DNA of 64,000 nt from Alcanivorax sp. (GTDB lineage: Bacteria > Pseudomonadota > Gammaproteobacteria > Pseudomonadales > Alcanivoracaceae), in assembly GCA_022449455.1 (NCBI GenBank), contig JAKUPL010000004.1, forward strand, positions 124,001 through 188,000, given 5' to 3'. A program made the translations under genes and the position numbers. Below are positions 29,720 through 45,311 of this stretch, one piece after another (the stretch's first letter is position 1; the number at the start of each line of letters is the position of its first letter). The notes below the pieces were generated by a model. The model did no database searches. It was not told the DNA's origin and saw nothing but the letters and a program-made list of their open reading frames with translations.

Positions 29720-31858
29720 ATGAGTTTCTTTACCGTGAAAACAACAAGCGCAGCGCCCCGGCATTGGTTCGCGGCGTTGCTGGTTCTGGTCGGGGTGAGC
29801 CTGCTTTCCCCGGTGCGGGCGGCGACGCTCACCGACCTGCAGGCCAACACCCTGCCCGGCGACGGCGTGGAAGTGCGCCTGGATTTCCAGGGCGGCGCAC
29901 CGCAGGTGCAGGGCTACAGCATCGAGCGGCCGGCGCGCATCGCCCTGGACCTGCTGAACACCAACAGCGCGCTGGACATCAAGCGCCATAATCTCGGTGC
30001 CGGCAACGCGCGCAGCGTCACCGTGGTGGAAGCCAAGGACCGCACCCGGCTGATCTTCAACATGGAGCAGCTGACCGGCTATGAAACCCGGGTGGAGGGT
30101 CAGCAGCTGGTGGTCACCCTGGGCGGCGGCCAGAGCACGCCGCGCATGGACCCGGCCAGCCCGTCGCCGATGGTGGCCAGCGAGGCGGCCATCAGCGACA
30201 TCGATTTCCGTCGCGGCGGCGACGGCGAGGGCCGGGTCATGATCAACCTGTCCAAGGCCTCCATGCCGGTGGACGTGAGCGAGGAGGGCGGCAAGATCAT
30301 CGCCCGCTTCGTGGGCGCCGAGATCGCCGATGATCTGGTGCGCCGACTGGACGTGACCGACTTCGCCACGCCGGTGCAGTTCGTGGACACCCGCCGCATC
30401 GACGGCGGCACGGTGGTCACCATCGAGCCCCAGGGCACATGGGAGTACCTGGCCTACCAGGCGGATAATCTATTCAGTATCAACATCAAGCCGCTGACGC
30501 CGGCGGAGAAGGAGCGCCAGCGCCGCGAAGCGTTCAAGTACGACGGCGAGAAGCTGTCCCTGAATTTCCAGGACATCGAGGTGCGCTCGGTGCTGCAGCT
30601 GATCGCCGACTTCACCGACCTGAACCTGGTGGCCTCGGACACCGTGTCCGGGCGCATCACCCTGCGCCTGCAGAGCGTGCCCTGGGATCAGGCCCTGGAT
30701 CTGATCCTCAAAACCAAGGGCCTGGACAAACGTCAGGTGGGCAACGTGCTGCTGGTGGCCCCGGCGGACGAGATCGCCGCCCGCGAAAAGCAGGAACTGG
30801 AAGCACAGAAACAGCTGGCCTCCCTGGCGCCCCTGCGTACCGAATACATCAGCATCAACTACGCCCGTGCCGAGCAGTTGCAGGGGCTGATCACCGCCCA
30901 GGGCGGCAGCGACGGTTCCTCCCTGGTCAGCGAGCGCGGCTCGGTGACCGTGGACCAGCGCACCAACACCCTGATCGTGCAGGACACCACCGCCCGCCTG
31001 GAAGACATCCGTGACCTGATCCAGCGGCTGGACGTGCCGGTCCAGCAGGTGCTGATCGAGGCCCGGGTGGTGGTGGCCAGCACCAACGTGGCCGACGAAT
31101 TCGGCGTGCGCTGGGGTGGCCTGGGCTGGACCGACAGTCTCTACAGCGACGGCGAATCCTGGGCTGTGTCCGGGCGCCACACCTCCCTGCGCCAGCTGCA
31201 TTACGCCAACATCGACCGCGACGACGACGGCTCCCTGGGTGAATTCGAGGAGTTCGACGAGGAGCAGAACAACGACCTGATCGTGGACATGGGCGTGGAG
31301 TCCACCGACGCCACCCGCTTCTCCATCGGGTTCACCTCGCTGGATTCCGGGCTGCTGGAACTGGAGCTGTCGGCGCTGGAATCCGAGGGGCACGGTGAGC
31401 TGGTGGCCACGCCCAAGGTGCTCACCGCCGACCAGCAGCCGGCGGTGATCGCCTCCGGTCAGCAGGTGCCGTTCAACGTGGCCACCGCTTCCGGCGCCAC
31501 GGCGGTGGAATTCATCGAGGCGGAACTGCGTCTCGAGGTCACTCCCCAGGTGACCCCGGAAGGCGACGTGATCATGCAGCTCAAGGTCAACAACGACTCC
31601 CTGGGCACCAACCTGGACAACCCGGCCATCAACACCAACCGGGTGGAAACCACGGTGCTGGTCAATGACGGGGAAACCGTGGTTCTGGGCGGCATTTTCC
31701 AACAGGAAACGGTAAACTCCGTGATCAAAACGCCTTTCCTGGGTGACATTCCCTGGCTGGGTGCCCTGTTCCGCAAGAAGGTGAACCGTGATAACAAGCA
31801 GGAACTGCTGATCTTTATCACGCCTCGCCTGGTGAAAGACGCAATGGTCAGTCGGTGA
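29720..31858 (+). CDS. pilQ: Type IV pilus secretin PilQ
   Basis: Outer-membrane secretin through which the type IV pilus passes; also used for DNA uptake in competent species. It has a signal peptide (about residues 1-41 ending VRAA), two AMIN-type beta domains for peptidoglycan binding, an STN/N0 domain ([24 protein letters not shown]), an N1 domain, and the secretin core ending EKVN-type [13 protein letters not shown] and [11 protein letters not shown]. Unusually, an acidic Asp/Glu-rich stretch lies around [22 protein letters not shown]. 712 aa from the chosen ATG; earlier starts at 29702 or 29711 are possible but less well spaced from GGGGA. Confidence 0.95.
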   Translation: MSFFTVKTTSAAPRHWFAALLVLVGVSLLSPVRAATLTDLQANTLPGDGVEVRLDFQGGAPQVQGYSIERPARIALDLLNTNSALDIKRHNLGAGNARSVTVVEAKDRTRLIFNMEQLTGYETRVEGQQLVVTLGGGQSTPRMDPASPSPMVASEAAISDIDFRRGGDGEGRVMINLSKASMPVDVSEEGGKIIARFVGAEIADDLVRRLDVTDFATPVQFVDTRRIDGGTVVTIEPQGTWEYLAYQADNLFSINIKPLTPAEKERQRREAFKYDGEKLSLNFQDIEVRSVLQLIADFTDLNLVASDTVSGRITLRLQSVPWDQALDLILKTKGLDKRQVGNVLLVAPADEIAAREKQELEAQKQLASLAPLRTEYISINYARAEQLQGLITAQGGSDGSSLVSERGSVTVDQRTNTLIVQDTTARLEDIRDLIQRLDVPVQQVLIEARVVVASTNVADEFGVRWGGLGWTDSLYSDGESWAVSGRHTSLRQLHYANIDRDDDGSLGEFEEFDEEQNNDLIVDMGVESTDATRFSIGFTSLDSGLLELELSALESEGHGELVATPKVLTADQQPAVIASGQQVPFNVATASGATAVEFIEAELRLEVTPQVTPEGDVIMQLKVNNDSLGTNLDNPAINTNRVETTVLVNDGETVVLGGIFQQETVNSVIKTPFLGDIPWLGALFRKKVNRDNKQELLIFITPRLVKDAMVSR

Positions 31859-32388
31859 ATGAAAAGGCAATAACCTCTCTCTTTCTGGTGGGGCCCATGG
31901 GTGCCGGTAAAAGCACCCTGGGCCGCCACCTGGCTCAGGTCCTGGACCGCCCCTTCTACGATTCCGACCGGGTCATCGAGGAAAAAACCGGTGCCGATAT
32001 CCCGTGGATCTTCGACGTGGAAGGCGAGGACGGCTTTCGCCGTCGCGAGCGGGATGTGATCGACGAACTCACCGCCCTGGACGGCATCGTGCTGGCCACC
32101 GGCGGCGGTGCCGTGCTCAACGACGACAACCGGCGCCATCTGCATGAGCGCGGTTGCGTGATCTATCTGTGGACGCCGGTGGAGCTGCAACTGGCGCGTA
32201 CCCGCAACGACCGCAACCGCCCCCTGTTGCAGACCGGCGATCCGGAGCGCAAGCTGCAAGCGTTGCTGGAAAAGCGCGATCCGCTTTACCGCGACGTGGC
32301 GCACGCCGTGGTCTCCACCGCTTCCGGTAACCTGAAGAAGGTCACCGACCAGGTGCTCGGTTGTCTGGCCGAACACGCCAACCGATAA
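31855..32388 (+). CDS. aroK: Shikimate kinase
   Basis: Phosphorylates shikimate in the aromatic amino acid pathway. It has P-loop GPMGAGKST (residues 13-21), shikimate-binding DSDRVIEE, and ATGGGAV. 177 aa. GTG start at 31855 overlaps the pilQ TGA (GTGA), a tight coupling of pilus and shikimate genes that is conserved in Pseudomonas-like bacteria. Confidence 0.97.
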   Translation: MNEKAITSLFLVGPMGAGKSTLGRHLAQVLDRPFYDSDRVIEEKTGADIPWIFDVEGEDGFRRRERDVIDELTALDGIVLATGGGAVLNDDNRRHLHERGCVIYLWTPVELQLARTRNDRNRPLLQTGDPERKLQALLEKRDPLYRDVAHAVVSTASGNLKKVTDQVLGCLAEHANR

Positions 32389-32421
32389 TGCCGATCCTTC
32401 CCACCGGCGATTCGAGACACT

Positions 32422-33501
32422 ATGCACAAGCTTGATGTGGCGCTGGGCGAGCGCAGTTACCCCATTCATATCGGTCGCGGTCTGCTCGACGGCGACCTGA
32501 TCCGCCAGGCCGTGCGCGGCAACCAGGTGATGGTGGTCAGCAATGAGACCATCGCGCCGCTGTATCTGGAGCGGGTCACCGCCGGGCTCGGCGATCTGCA
32601 GTGCGACCCCCTGATTCTGCCCGACGGCGAAAGCCACAAGACCCTGGCCACCCTGGAAACGATCTTCGACGCCCTGATGGCGAACCGCCATTCGCGCACC
32701 ACCACCCTGGTGGCGTTGGGCGGCGGCGTGGTCGGCGATATGGTGGGCTTCGCCGCCGCCTGCTATCAGCGCGGCGTGGATTTCATTCAGGTGCCCACCA
32801 CGCTGCTGGCGCAGGTGGATTCCTCGGTGGGCGGCAAGACCGCCGTCAACCATCCCCGTGGCAAGAACATGATCGGTGCCTTCCACCAGCCGCGCGCCGT
32901 GGTGATCGACACCGCCGTGCTGGACACCCTGCCGGAGCGGGAATTCGCCGCCGGCATGGCCGAGGTGATCAAGTACGGCCTGATCCGCGATCCGGCCTTC
33001 TTCGAGTGGTTGATCGAACACCAGCCGGCCCTGGCCGCCCGCCAGGAAGCGCCGCTGGCGGAAGCGATCCTGCGCAGTTGCCGCAACAAGGCCGAGGTGG
33101 TGGCCGCCGACGAAACGGAGCAGGGCAACCGGGCGCTGCTCAACCTGGGCCACACCTTCGGCCATGCCATGGAAACCTTTACCGGCTACCGGGAATGGCT
33201 GCACGGTGAGGCGGTGGCCGCCGGCATGGTGATGGCGGCGCGCATGTCCCGGGAGCTGGGCTGGATCGACGACGCCGACCAGCGGCGGGTGGTCGACAGC
33301 CTGGCGGCCTGGCGGCTGCCGGTCACCGCGCCGCCGGGCATGGCCCGGGCGGATTTCAGCGATCTCATGGCCCTGGACAAGAAGGTCCAGAACGGCCGCC
33401 TGCGGCTGGTGCTGCTGAACCAAATCGGCGACGCTTTGGTCACAGGCGAATACGATCCGAATGCATTGACGCGAACGCTCGAGGCCTTTTGTGAGAGATG
33501 A
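32422..33501 (+). CDS. aroB: 3-dehydroquinate synthase
   Basis: NAD-dependent, zinc-dependent cyclase making 3-dehydroquinate, second step of the shikimate pathway. It has the family blocks [64 protein letters not shown] and [12 protein letters not shown] with the zinc-ligand histidine. 359 aa, usual length. The 3' end overlaps the damX-like gene by 11 nt. Confidence 0.98.
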   Translation: MHKLDVALGERSYPIHIGRGLLDGDLIRQAVRGNQVMVVSNETIAPLYLERVTAGLGDLQCDPLILPDGESHKTLATLETIFDALMANRHSRTTTLVALGGGVVGDMVGFAAACYQRGVDFIQVPTTLLAQVDSSVGGKTAVNHPRGKNMIGAFHQPRAVVIDTAVLDTLPEREFAAGMAEVIKYGLIRDPAFFEWLIEHQPALAARQEAPLAEAILRSCRNKAEVVAADETEQGNRALLNLGHTFGHAMETFTGYREWLHGEAVAAGMVMAARMSRELGWIDDADQRRVVDSLAAWRLPVTAPPGMARADFSDLMALDKKVQNGRLRLVLLNQIGDALVTGEYDPNALTRTLEAFCER

Positions 33502-35002
33502 GGACTTTTTCTACGAGGGCGCGGAGCGCGGCGACCTGCTCGACGCGCTGAACGGTCACGCCCACGAAAGCGCCACGGTGGTACTGGAAGGCGAGGCCGG
33601 CAGCGGGGTGTCCACGCTGCTGGGCATGCTGTCCATGGCCCTGGTCGGTGACTACGAATTGATCCGCCTGGACGGCGCCGAGGAGCCCGGCGCCAATGCC
33701 GTGGTCGACGCCATGCTGGTGCACTTCGGCATCGAGCGTGCGGAACTGGCCGACACCCTCAAACAGGCGCTGGCCCACAGCCGCCTGGTGGTGGTGGTGG
33801 ACAACACCGAGAGCATGCCGGAGGCGGCGCTGGCCACCATGGCGTCGCTCAAGGAGAAGCTGGGGCAGCGGCTGGCCTATGTGTTCGGCGGCGTGCCGGG
33901 CAGCGCCGAGGCGGTCCGCGCCGGCGGCCTGGAAGTGGTCGATACGCTCAGCCTGCCCCCCCTGGACGGCGACGACGTGATCGCGCTGGCCGACGATTTC
34001 CACGCCCTGTCCCTGGACCGGGAGGACGCCGACGAGATTCTGGCCCGCAGCCAGGGGCGCCTGGGAACGGTGCTTTATCTGCTGGACGAGCGTGCCGACC
34101 AGGCCGCGCCGGTGACCCGCAAGCCGGTGCCCTGGCGCCACGGCCTGGCGGTGGGCGCCCTGGTGCTGGTGGTGCTGGTGCTGTGGCTGGCCAGTGGCGA
34201 CGACGACGCGGAGCGCGCCGACAAGGTGGTCGATCTGCAATTGCCCCAGGGGCCGGCGAGCACCGTGGACGCGACGCCGGAGGAAACGCCGGAACAAAGC
34301 CTGGCGCCGCGCACCGGCGAGGACGGCCACGACTACGGCCTGGTGTCGGATCCGGAAAGCAGCCGCAATGCGCTGGCGGAATTCCACGACAACGCCGCGG
34401 ATTTCGAGCAGGCTGAAACCCGCCGACGCGACCAGCAGGAGACGGCGGTGTCCACCGCCGGGGGCGCCCCGGTGCCGCCCACCGAACCGGACGCCGCGCC
34501 GGCGCGCGACCAAGCCCCGGCGAAGCCGGCACCGGCCGCCCCGGCCGATACGCCGGCGGCGACGCCATCGCGGAGCGCCCCGTCGCGGGACCAGGCCGCG
34601 CCGTCCCGGCCGGCCTCGAACGCCGACACCAATACCAATACCAACACCGCCGCCGGCGATGACCGCACGGTGCGCGCCGGCCAGCCGGAGCTGTCTGGCC
34701 TGGATGCGCGCCTGGGCTACCGCCAGGAAGACTGGCTGGCCACCCGGGGCGACGACCAGTGGTTCCTGCAGCTGGTGGCCACCGGCCGTGAGGACGGCGC
34801 CCGGGCGGTGCTTGACCAGATCGGCCGCGAGGGCGCCTACTACCGCACGGAAAGAGGCGGGGAGCAGGTCTATCTGGTGCTGGCGGGCCCGTATTCCAGC
34901 CGTGACGCGGCGCTTCAGGCGCGCGAATCGCTGCCCGAAACGCTGCGCCGGGGCGGGCCCTTCCCCCGGGACATGGGGGCAATTCGTAAGGAATTGCGCT
35001 GA
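33491..35002 (+). CDS. damX: SPOR-domain protein with AAA-like N-terminus, DamX-like
   Basis: Inner-membrane division-related protein of 503 aa. The N-terminal AAA-like domain has a P-loop remnant GEAGSGVST (residues 34-42) in which the Walker Lys is Val. One membrane helix follows (about 217-235), then a long Pro/Ala-rich disordered periplasmic linker, and a C-terminal SPOR domain (about 415-500: [22 protein letters not shown] to [13 protein letters not shown]). GTG start overlaps aroB by 11 nt. The aroK-aroB-damX order is conserved in Gammaproteobacteria. Confidence 0.88.
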   Translation: MRDEDFFYEGAERGDLLDALNGHAHESATVVLEGEAGSGVSTLLGMLSMALVGDYELIRLDGAEEPGANAVVDAMLVHFGIERAELADTLKQALAHSRLVVVVDNTESMPEAALATMASLKEKLGQRLAYVFGGVPGSAEAVRAGGLEVVDTLSLPPLDGDDVIALADDFHALSLDREDADEILARSQGRLGTVLYLLDERADQAAPVTRKPVPWRHGLAVGALVLVVLVLWLASGDDDAERADKVVDLQLPQGPASTVDATPEETPEQSLAPRTGEDGHDYGLVSDPESSRNALAEFHDNAADFEQAETRRRDQQETAVSTAGGAPVPPTEPDAAPARDQAPAKPAPAAPADTPAATPSRSAPSRDQAAPSRPASNADTNTNTNTAAGDDRTVRAGQPELSGLDARLGYRQEDWLATRGDDQWFLQLVATGREDGARAVLDQIGREGAYYRTERGGEQVYLVLAGPYSSRDAALQARESLPETLRRGGPFPRDMGAIRKELR

Positions 35003-35027
35003 ACGTCGGCGAAACGGATCACTTCAC

Positions 35028-35051
35028 GGCCTGACCTGTCCGGGTCGGGCC
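35028..35051 (+). terminator. Hairpin after damX
   Basis: GGCCTGACC pairs with GGTCGGGCC (one G-U pair) around a 6-nt loop. The following sequence CTTCGCGACGTTTG lacks a U-tract. Possible weak terminator just before the gltB promoter. Confidence 0.4.
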
Positions 35052-35061
35052 TTCGCGACGT

Positions 35062-35090
35062 TTGTCGCCCCCGTGCTCAGCGTGTAGAAT
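35062..35090 (+). promoter_or_regulatory. Promoter for gltBD
   Basis: TTGTCG (35062-35067), 17-nt spacer, TAGAAT (35085-35090). The spacing is optimal and the -10 matches five of six consensus positions. It lies about 85 nt before the gltB ATG, leaving a leader rich in pyrimidines. Confidence 0.65.
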
Positions 35091-35174
35091 GCCTATCCCT
35101 TTTTTGCCGTCGCTGTCTTTTCGACGCCCGTACCGCCTTCTGTAAGTCTCTGAATTTCAAGAGGATTGGTTTTG

Positions 35175-41071
<5,897 letters not shown>

Positions 41072-41111
41072 CGGCGCTTGCACGCGGCACGCCCGCACGC
41101 AACACGCTCAA

Positions 41112-41137
41112 GGGCCTGCTTTCGCAGGCCCGTTTTC
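41112..41137 (+). terminator. Intrinsic terminator after gltD
   Basis: The 8-bp stem GGGCCTGC/GCAGGCCC with TTTC loop is followed by GTTTT. It separates gltBD from hemE. Confidence 0.85.
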
Positions 41138-41217
41138 TATATGATGCGGTATCTTTTTTATGTTTTGCGTGCTCGCGCGCAAGCGTATTGCATGCAAGCG
41201 TTCTGCAAGGAATTCCC

Positions 41218-42279
41218 ATGACCCACGCTCCGCTCCAGAACGACCGTTTCCTGAAAGCCCTGGCCCGTGAGCCGGTGGACCGCACCCCGGTGTGGATGAT
41301 GCGCCAGGCCGGCCGTTACCTGCCCGAGTACCGCGCCACCCGCGAGAAGGCCGGTTCCTTCATGGATCTGTGCCGCAACGCGGAACTGGCCTGCGAGGTG
41401 ACCCTGCAGCCGTTGGAACGTTACCCGCTGGACGCGGCGATTCTGTTCTCCGACATTCTCACCATTCCCGACGCCATGGGCCTGGGCCTGTATTTCGAGC
41501 CCGGTGAAGGGCCGAAATTCCGCAAGACCGTGCGCACCGATCAGGACATCGCGGCGCTGCCGGTGCCGGATGCGGAGCGCGATCTGGACTACGTGATGCG
41601 GGCGGTGAGCACCATCCGCCGTGCACTGAACGGCCGGGTGCCGCTGATCGGTTTTTCCGGCAGTCCCTGGACGCTGGCCACCTATATGGTGGAAGGCGGC
41701 CCCAGCAAGGATTTCCGCCATCTGAAAGGCATGGTCTACGGCCGCCCCGAGCTGGCCCACGCCCTGCTCGACAAGCTGGCCCGGGCGGTTACCGACTACC
41801 TGAACGCGCAGATCCGCCATGGCGCCCAGGCGGTGCAGATCTTCGACACCTGGGGCGGTGCCCTGTCGGCGGAGGCCTACCCGGAATTCTCCCTGGGCTA
41901 CATGAAACGCATCGTGGACGGGCTGATCCGCGACCACGAAGGCCGCAAGGTGCCGGTGATCCTGTTCACCAAGAACGGTGGCCTGTGGCTGGAGACCATG
42001 GCGGACAGCGGCTGCGACGCCCTGGGGCTGGACTGGACCATCAACATCGGCGAGGCGCGCCGGCGGGTGGGCGACCGGGTGGCGCTGCAGGGCAACCTGG
42101 ACCCGGCGGTGCTGTACGCGCCGCCGGCGGCGATCCGCGCCGAGGTGAAGCGCATTCTCGACGACTTCGGCGATCATCCGGGGCACATCTTCAACCTGGG
42201 CCACGGCATCACGCCGGAAGTGGACCCGGAACACGCCCGCGCCTTTATCGAGGCGGTGGTGGAACTGGGGAGCCTCTGA
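41218..42279 (+). CDS. hemE: Uroporphyrinogen decarboxylase
   Basis: Decarboxylates the four acetate side chains of uroporphyrinogen III in heme synthesis. It has the signature [18 protein letters not shown], the catalytic Asp segment [19 protein letters not shown], and the late motif [22 protein letters not shown]. 353 aa. Start ATG 41218 with AAGGA upstream; the extra 10 codons in frame upstream lack support. Its stop codon lies within the left arm of a 26-bp inverted repeat. Confidence 0.98.
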   Translation: MTHAPLQNDRFLKALAREPVDRTPVWMMRQAGRYLPEYRATREKAGSFMDLCRNAELACEVTLQPLERYPLDAAILFSDILTIPDAMGLGLYFEPGEGPKFRKTVRTDQDIAALPVPDAERDLDYVMRAVSTIRRALNGRVPLIGFSGSPWTLATYMVEGGPSKDFRHLKGMVYGRPELAHALLDKLARAVTDYLNAQIRHGAQAVQIFDTWGGALSAEAYPEFSLGYMKRIVDGLIRDHEGRKVPVILFTKNGGLWLETMADSGCDALGLDWTINIGEARRRVGDRVALQGNLDPAVLYAPPAAIRAEVKRILDDFGDHPGHIFNLGHGITPEVDPEHARAFIEAVVELGSL

Positions 42280-42356
42280 ACCAGGCCTTGCGCCCCCAGC
42301 GTCTCCACGCCCTGCCCGTCAGCCTGAGTACGCAAGGCGTGGTTCAGAGGCTCCCC
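42267..42356. repeat. 26-bp inverted repeat around the hemE stop
   Basis: Arm 42267-42292 is complementary to 42331-42356 with a single mismatch; the loop is 38 nt. The hemE TGA (42277-42279) is inside the left arm. The repeat sits between convergent hemE and the igaA-like gene and could act as a bidirectional terminator or mRNA end, though it has no U-tract in either direction. Confidence 0.85.
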
Positions 42357-42376
42357 GGCGCCCGTCAGCCTTACGG

Positions 42377-44491
42377 TCAGACGCCGTATTCCTGTTCCAG
42401 GGCCCGGCGACGGCGTCCCGCGGCCAGATAGCCGCGCAGCGCCAGCACGCCGTGCACCAGCAGCAACGCCACGGCGGCCACCACCCACAGCAACCGCGCC
42501 AGCGCCGGCCCGCCCCGGTCCACCCGTTCCGGGTCCAGCAGCCACAGCGGCGCGCCCTCCGCGGCGCGGTCATGGCTGACCACCACCCCGTCCAGTTTGA
42601 AACCACGCGGTTCGCCGGCCAGGGCCTGTAACGTGTCCCAGCGCCGGCCGCCCGGGTCCTGTTCCGGGAGTGCGATCAGGTCGGTGCCGTGCACCGCGCC
42701 GATCACCACGCCGCCTTTTTGTTGATCGGCCAGGGATTCGGCCAGCTGCCCGGTGAGCGGCCGCAGGCGCTGTTCCGCCACCCGCCGCATGACGCCACGC
42801 AGGTTGTCCAGGCGCCCCTGCAGGGCCACCGCTTCCCGGTGCTGTGCGTCGTCCTCTTCGGCCAGCCGCCGGCGCAGGGTGGCCCAGTCCCGTTCCTCCG
42901 GCGCCGCTGGAAAATAGAGGGTGGCGAGCGCCCGGCGTCGCAGCTCGGCGCAGGCCCGGTCGCCATCGTCCGGGCAGGCCTCCTCGATGGACGCCAGCAC
43001 CGCGCGGGCGTTGCTCACCACCAGCGGCCGGCGGTCGCCGGTGCCGCCGCCGCGCATCATCGCCATCACCTCCAGGGAGCGTTCCCGGCGGGTTTCCAGC
43101 ACCTCGCCGTCGAGCAGGGAGCGGGTCAGCGGGTCCATCTCCAGCGCCGGCGCGGTGAGCGTATCCCCGCCCCAGCGGACCCGGTCGCAGCGCACCCGGG
43201 CCGGATCGTCGGCCACCTGGCAGCGGCCCTCGCCATTCAGGATCAACCGGCGTCCCACGGCCGGTGGGTGGGTGGCCAGCGACGCCGGATCGTCCACCGG
43301 TAAGGGCCCGGCACCGGCCAGCCACTGGCCGGTCTGCGCCGCGTCCAGCAGCGGCCGGGCCGGGCCCAGCAGAGCGGCGGCCAGCGCCACCAGCCCCACC
43401 AGGGCCAGGGACAGATGGCGGCCCCAGTACACTGGCGGATGGCGCCGCTGTTCCTCGTCCACGGAAAAACGCCGCCCCGGTGTATTGGCCTCCGAATAGT
43501 CCACCACCGAGTAGTCGTCCACGCGCAGGCCCAGGTCCAGCCGCCGGTCCTGTTCCAGCTCGATGTGCGGGCGCCAGTGGTCGGGCAGGGAGAACGGAAA
43601 CTTGTCGCCCAGCACCGGCGCCACGGAAACGGTCTGTCGCTGCTCATCCACCGATATCGGCATCAGGTTCAGATAACCGGTCACCCGGTTGACCTTGCCC
43701 GCCGGCCCGGGTCGCCAGCGTCGCCAGAACAGCCACAACCCGAGGGCGGCGCCGACCAGGGCCAGCGCCGCCCACAGGCCCAGCCAAAGCGTGCTCTGCC
43801 GGCTGGCGGCCAACGCCACGGCGATAAAGGCCAGCGACCAGCACAATCCGGACAACAGGCCCAGACCGCGCCCCTGGCGCGCTTCGATCTCCGCCGGGGT
43901 TTCGTCCCGCTGGTGCAGGATCTCCACCCGGTGACGGTCCTCGGTCGCCGGGTCCCCGGGCGTCTCTTCGTCGTCCAGGCTCACGTCCTGCAGATGGCCG
44001 GACTCACCACGTTGCCATTGGTCGCGGGCGGTTTCGCGGCGCTGCTCGCGGGCGGCGCCTTCCAGCAGTTCGAAGTCATTGAGCCGCACCACCACCGCCA
44101 GCTTGTCGGCGAACACCACCTCGGCCTCGTTGTCCCGGTCCAGGAAGTGCTCGGCGTCGAACGGCAGGATCACCTCCACGCCGCCGATCATGTGGTGCCA
44201 GGTCTGGTTGCCTTGGTTGCTGATGCCGTGGCGGTGGTAGGCGCCACGGAGTGGAAACACCTCCTCGCTGTGCAGGCGCACCGGCTTGCCGGGGCGGTCC
44301 GGACGGAACAGAAAGGGCGCCAGGGCCTGCCGCTCGTCCAGCGACAGGCGCCGCAGCGGCTCGGCACGGCCGCGCAGCTCGGTCAGTTGCCGGGCGCTTT
44401 CGCGCTTGCGGGCGGAATACGTCAGGGCGGAATACAGGGAGGTGAGGACCACCACCAGCAGCAGAATGAACTTCAGGACCAGAAGGACCAT
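42377..44491 (-). CDS. IgaA/UmoB-family inner-membrane protein
   Basis: Homologue of IgaA (YrfF), the membrane inhibitor of the Rcs envelope-stress phosphorelay in enterobacteria. 704 aa against 711 in E. coli as I recall it. Topology matches: one N-terminal helix (about 2-22), a helical pair (about 211-256), a fourth helix (about 359-377), a large periplasmic domain and a C-terminal helix (about 665-690). The cytoplasmic segment RHGISNQGNQTWHHMIGGVEVILP aligns with the IgaA pattern. Four periplasmic cysteines (424, 435, 506, 514) occur in two pairs, as in IgaA. Start ATG 44491 has AAGGAG 7 nt upstream. No Rcs gene is in the window, so its partner here is unknown. Confidence 0.85.
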   Translation of the reverse strand: MVLLVLKFILLLVVVLTSLYSALTYSARKRESARQLTELRGRAEPLRRLSLDERQALAPFLFRPDRPGKPVRLHSEEVFPLRGAYHRHGISNQGNQTWHHMIGGVEVILPFDAEHFLDRDNEAEVVFADKLAVVVRLNDFELLEGAAREQRRETARDQWQRGESGHLQDVSLDDEETPGDPATEDRHRVEILHQRDETPAEIEARQGRGLGLLSGLCWSLAFIAVALAASRQSTLWLGLWAALALVGAALGLWLFWRRWRPGPAGKVNRVTGYLNLMPISVDEQRQTVSVAPVLGDKFPFSLPDHWRPHIELEQDRRLDLGLRVDDYSVVDYSEANTPGRRFSVDEEQRRHPPVYWGRHLSLALVGLVALAAALLGPARPLLDAAQTGQWLAGAGPLPVDDPASLATHPPAVGRRLILNGEGRCQVADDPARVRCDRVRWGGDTLTAPALEMDPLTRSLLDGEVLETRRERSLEVMAMMRGGGTGDRRPLVVSNARAVLASIEEACPDDGDRACAELRRRALATLYFPAAPEERDWATLRRRLAEEDDAQHREAVALQGRLDNLRGVMRRVAEQRLRPLTGQLAESLADQQKGGVVIGAVHGTDLIALPEQDPGGRRWDTLQALAGEPRGFKLDGVVVSHDRAAEGAPLWLLDPERVDRGGPALARLLWVVAAVALLLVHGVLALRGYLAAGRRRRALEQEYGV

Positions 44492-44599
44492 GCCCGGCTC
44501 CTTGGGAAACAAGCGGGCATGCTAACGTATCCTGGCGAAGCGGGAAGCGCCGGGGCGGAAGAGGGTGATGCGGTTCACTTCCCCGCCGGGGCGGGCCGC

Positions 44600-44628
44600 A
44601 AACGAAAAGCGCGGCCCGAAGGCCGCGC
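44600..44628 (-). terminator. UUCG-loop intrinsic terminator (minus strand)
   Basis: On the minus strand GCGCGGCC (44628-44621) pairs with GGCCGCGC around a UUCG tetraloop and is followed by TTTTCGTTT. This ends the candidate small RNA, or attenuates transcription into the igaA-like gene 110 nt downstream. Confidence 0.85.
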
Positions 44629-44695
44629 AAGATTTCCAGAGACTCTCATATCACTCGAAATCGCACCCTTTGGCGTCCCGCCTCAAGGTGCGATT
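44603..44695 (-). ncRNA. Candidate structured small RNA or igaA leader
   Basis: The minus-strand stretch starts with a 9-bp stem (44695-44687 with 44667-44659) enclosing a smaller GGCG/CGCC hairpin with a GGA loop. A GATTTC/GAAATC pairing (44662-44657 with 44636-44631) would compete with the first stem. The terminator follows. Promoter-like boxes sit directly upstream. About 90 nt, no open reading frame of note. I do not recognise the family; it could be an independent sRNA or a cis-acting attenuator of the igaA-like gene. Confidence 0.5.
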
Positions 44696-44697
44696 AC

Positions 44698-44727
44698 AGG
44701 CTAGACCCAGCCGCTGTGAACTGTCAA
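44698..44727 (-). promoter_or_regulatory. Promoter for the candidate small RNA
   Basis: A perfect -35 TTGACA (44727-44722), an 18-nt spacer and a -10 TAGCCT (44703-44698) that keeps the three most conserved -10 bases. The same style of promoter (TTGACA, TAGGCT) precedes bioB in this window. Confidence 0.5.
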
Positions 44728-44782
44728 GCGACACTTTGCATCGACGGCAAACTTTTTGTTAAGGATCAGTAAGTAAGGATGA

Positions 44783-44802
44783 AAATGGGGTCTGTCCCCT
44801 TT
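44783..44802. repeat. REP-like palindrome (GGGG TCTGT CCCC)
   Basis: AAATGGGGTCTGTCCCCTTT forms a short stem GGGG/CCCC with a 5-nt loop and flanking A/T pairs. Sequences of this form recur in many proteobacterial genomes, often near REP-associated tyrosine transposases; none is present here and I see only one copy in the window. Confidence 0.45.
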
Positions 44803-44837
44803 GCGTAAAGAACAATGACCTTTGTGTCACCATGGGC

Positions 44838-45296
44838 TCAACCGCCGATCAGGCGTAGTTGATAGATGTTATGGCTGAGGGCCACCACCTCGCCGTGGGA
44901 ATCCTTGAGTTCCGTGTCCCACTCGAAGTCGCACTTGCCGTTGGTCTCCGTCTCGGCCTGGATGCGCTGGATCTCCGCCTCGGACAGGTGTACTTCCACG
45001 CTGATGTCGGTGGTGGCGGGCCGGCGGAACCGGATACGCATGTCCTTGACGATGGGGTAAAAGCGGCGCACATCGAACGAGGACATATAGATCACGCCAC
45101 CGGGCAGCTCCGCCAGGGTGTACAGGGCGCCAGCGTACATGATGCCCACATGGTTCAGGTTGGGCGCCAGCGGCATCATCATGCGGCAATAGCCCCGGTC
45201 CACGTCCAGGGTGCGGGCGCCGCAGCGTTCCACGAACGGAAAGGTCCGGTCCGACGCCGCTTTGATCTGTTCCTTTTCGGTTTCACTCAAGGTCAT
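44838..45296 (-). CDS. Hotdog-fold thioesterase-like protein (YiiD C-terminal/PaaI type)
   Basis: Probable acyl-CoA thioesterase of 152 aa, cytoplasmic. The helix segment NHVGIMYAGALYTLAELPGGVIY is the hotdog central helix region, followed by strands DMRIRFRRPATTDISVEVHLSE. The specific substrate is not evident. GGAGAA precedes the ATG. It is the third gene of a run phhB, decarboxylase-like, thioesterase on the minus strand, each separated by less than 20 nt. Confidence 0.75.
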   Translation of the reverse strand: MTLSETEKEQIKAASDRTFPFVERCGARTLDVDRGYCRMMMPLAPNLNHVGIMYAGALYTLAELPGGVIYMSSFDVRRFYPIVKDMRIRFRRPATTDISVEVHLSEAEIQRIQAETETNGKCDFEWDTELKDSHGEVVALSHNIYQLRLIGG

Positions 45297-45311
45297 GGGG
45301 TTCTCCTGCCG

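Larger units (their letters stand above)
44492..44837. other. 346-nt intergenic region upstream of the igaA-like gene
   Basis: No protein gene is visible. On the minus strand it holds promoter-like boxes, a candidate structured RNA with a terminator, and then about 110 nt leading to the igaA-like ATG with possible -10 boxes (TACGTT or TAGCAT at about 44530-44520). A REP-like palindrome lies near the thioesterase end. The region is more AT-rich than its surroundings between about 44700 and 44830. Confidence 0.7.

Noticed and set aside
44603-44695. Known riboswitch class (guanidine-II, cyclic-di-GMP, fluoride, cobalamin)
   Set aside because: The conserved loops of these classes are missing; the GGCG-GGA-CGCC hairpin does not have the ACGR loops of guanidine-II.
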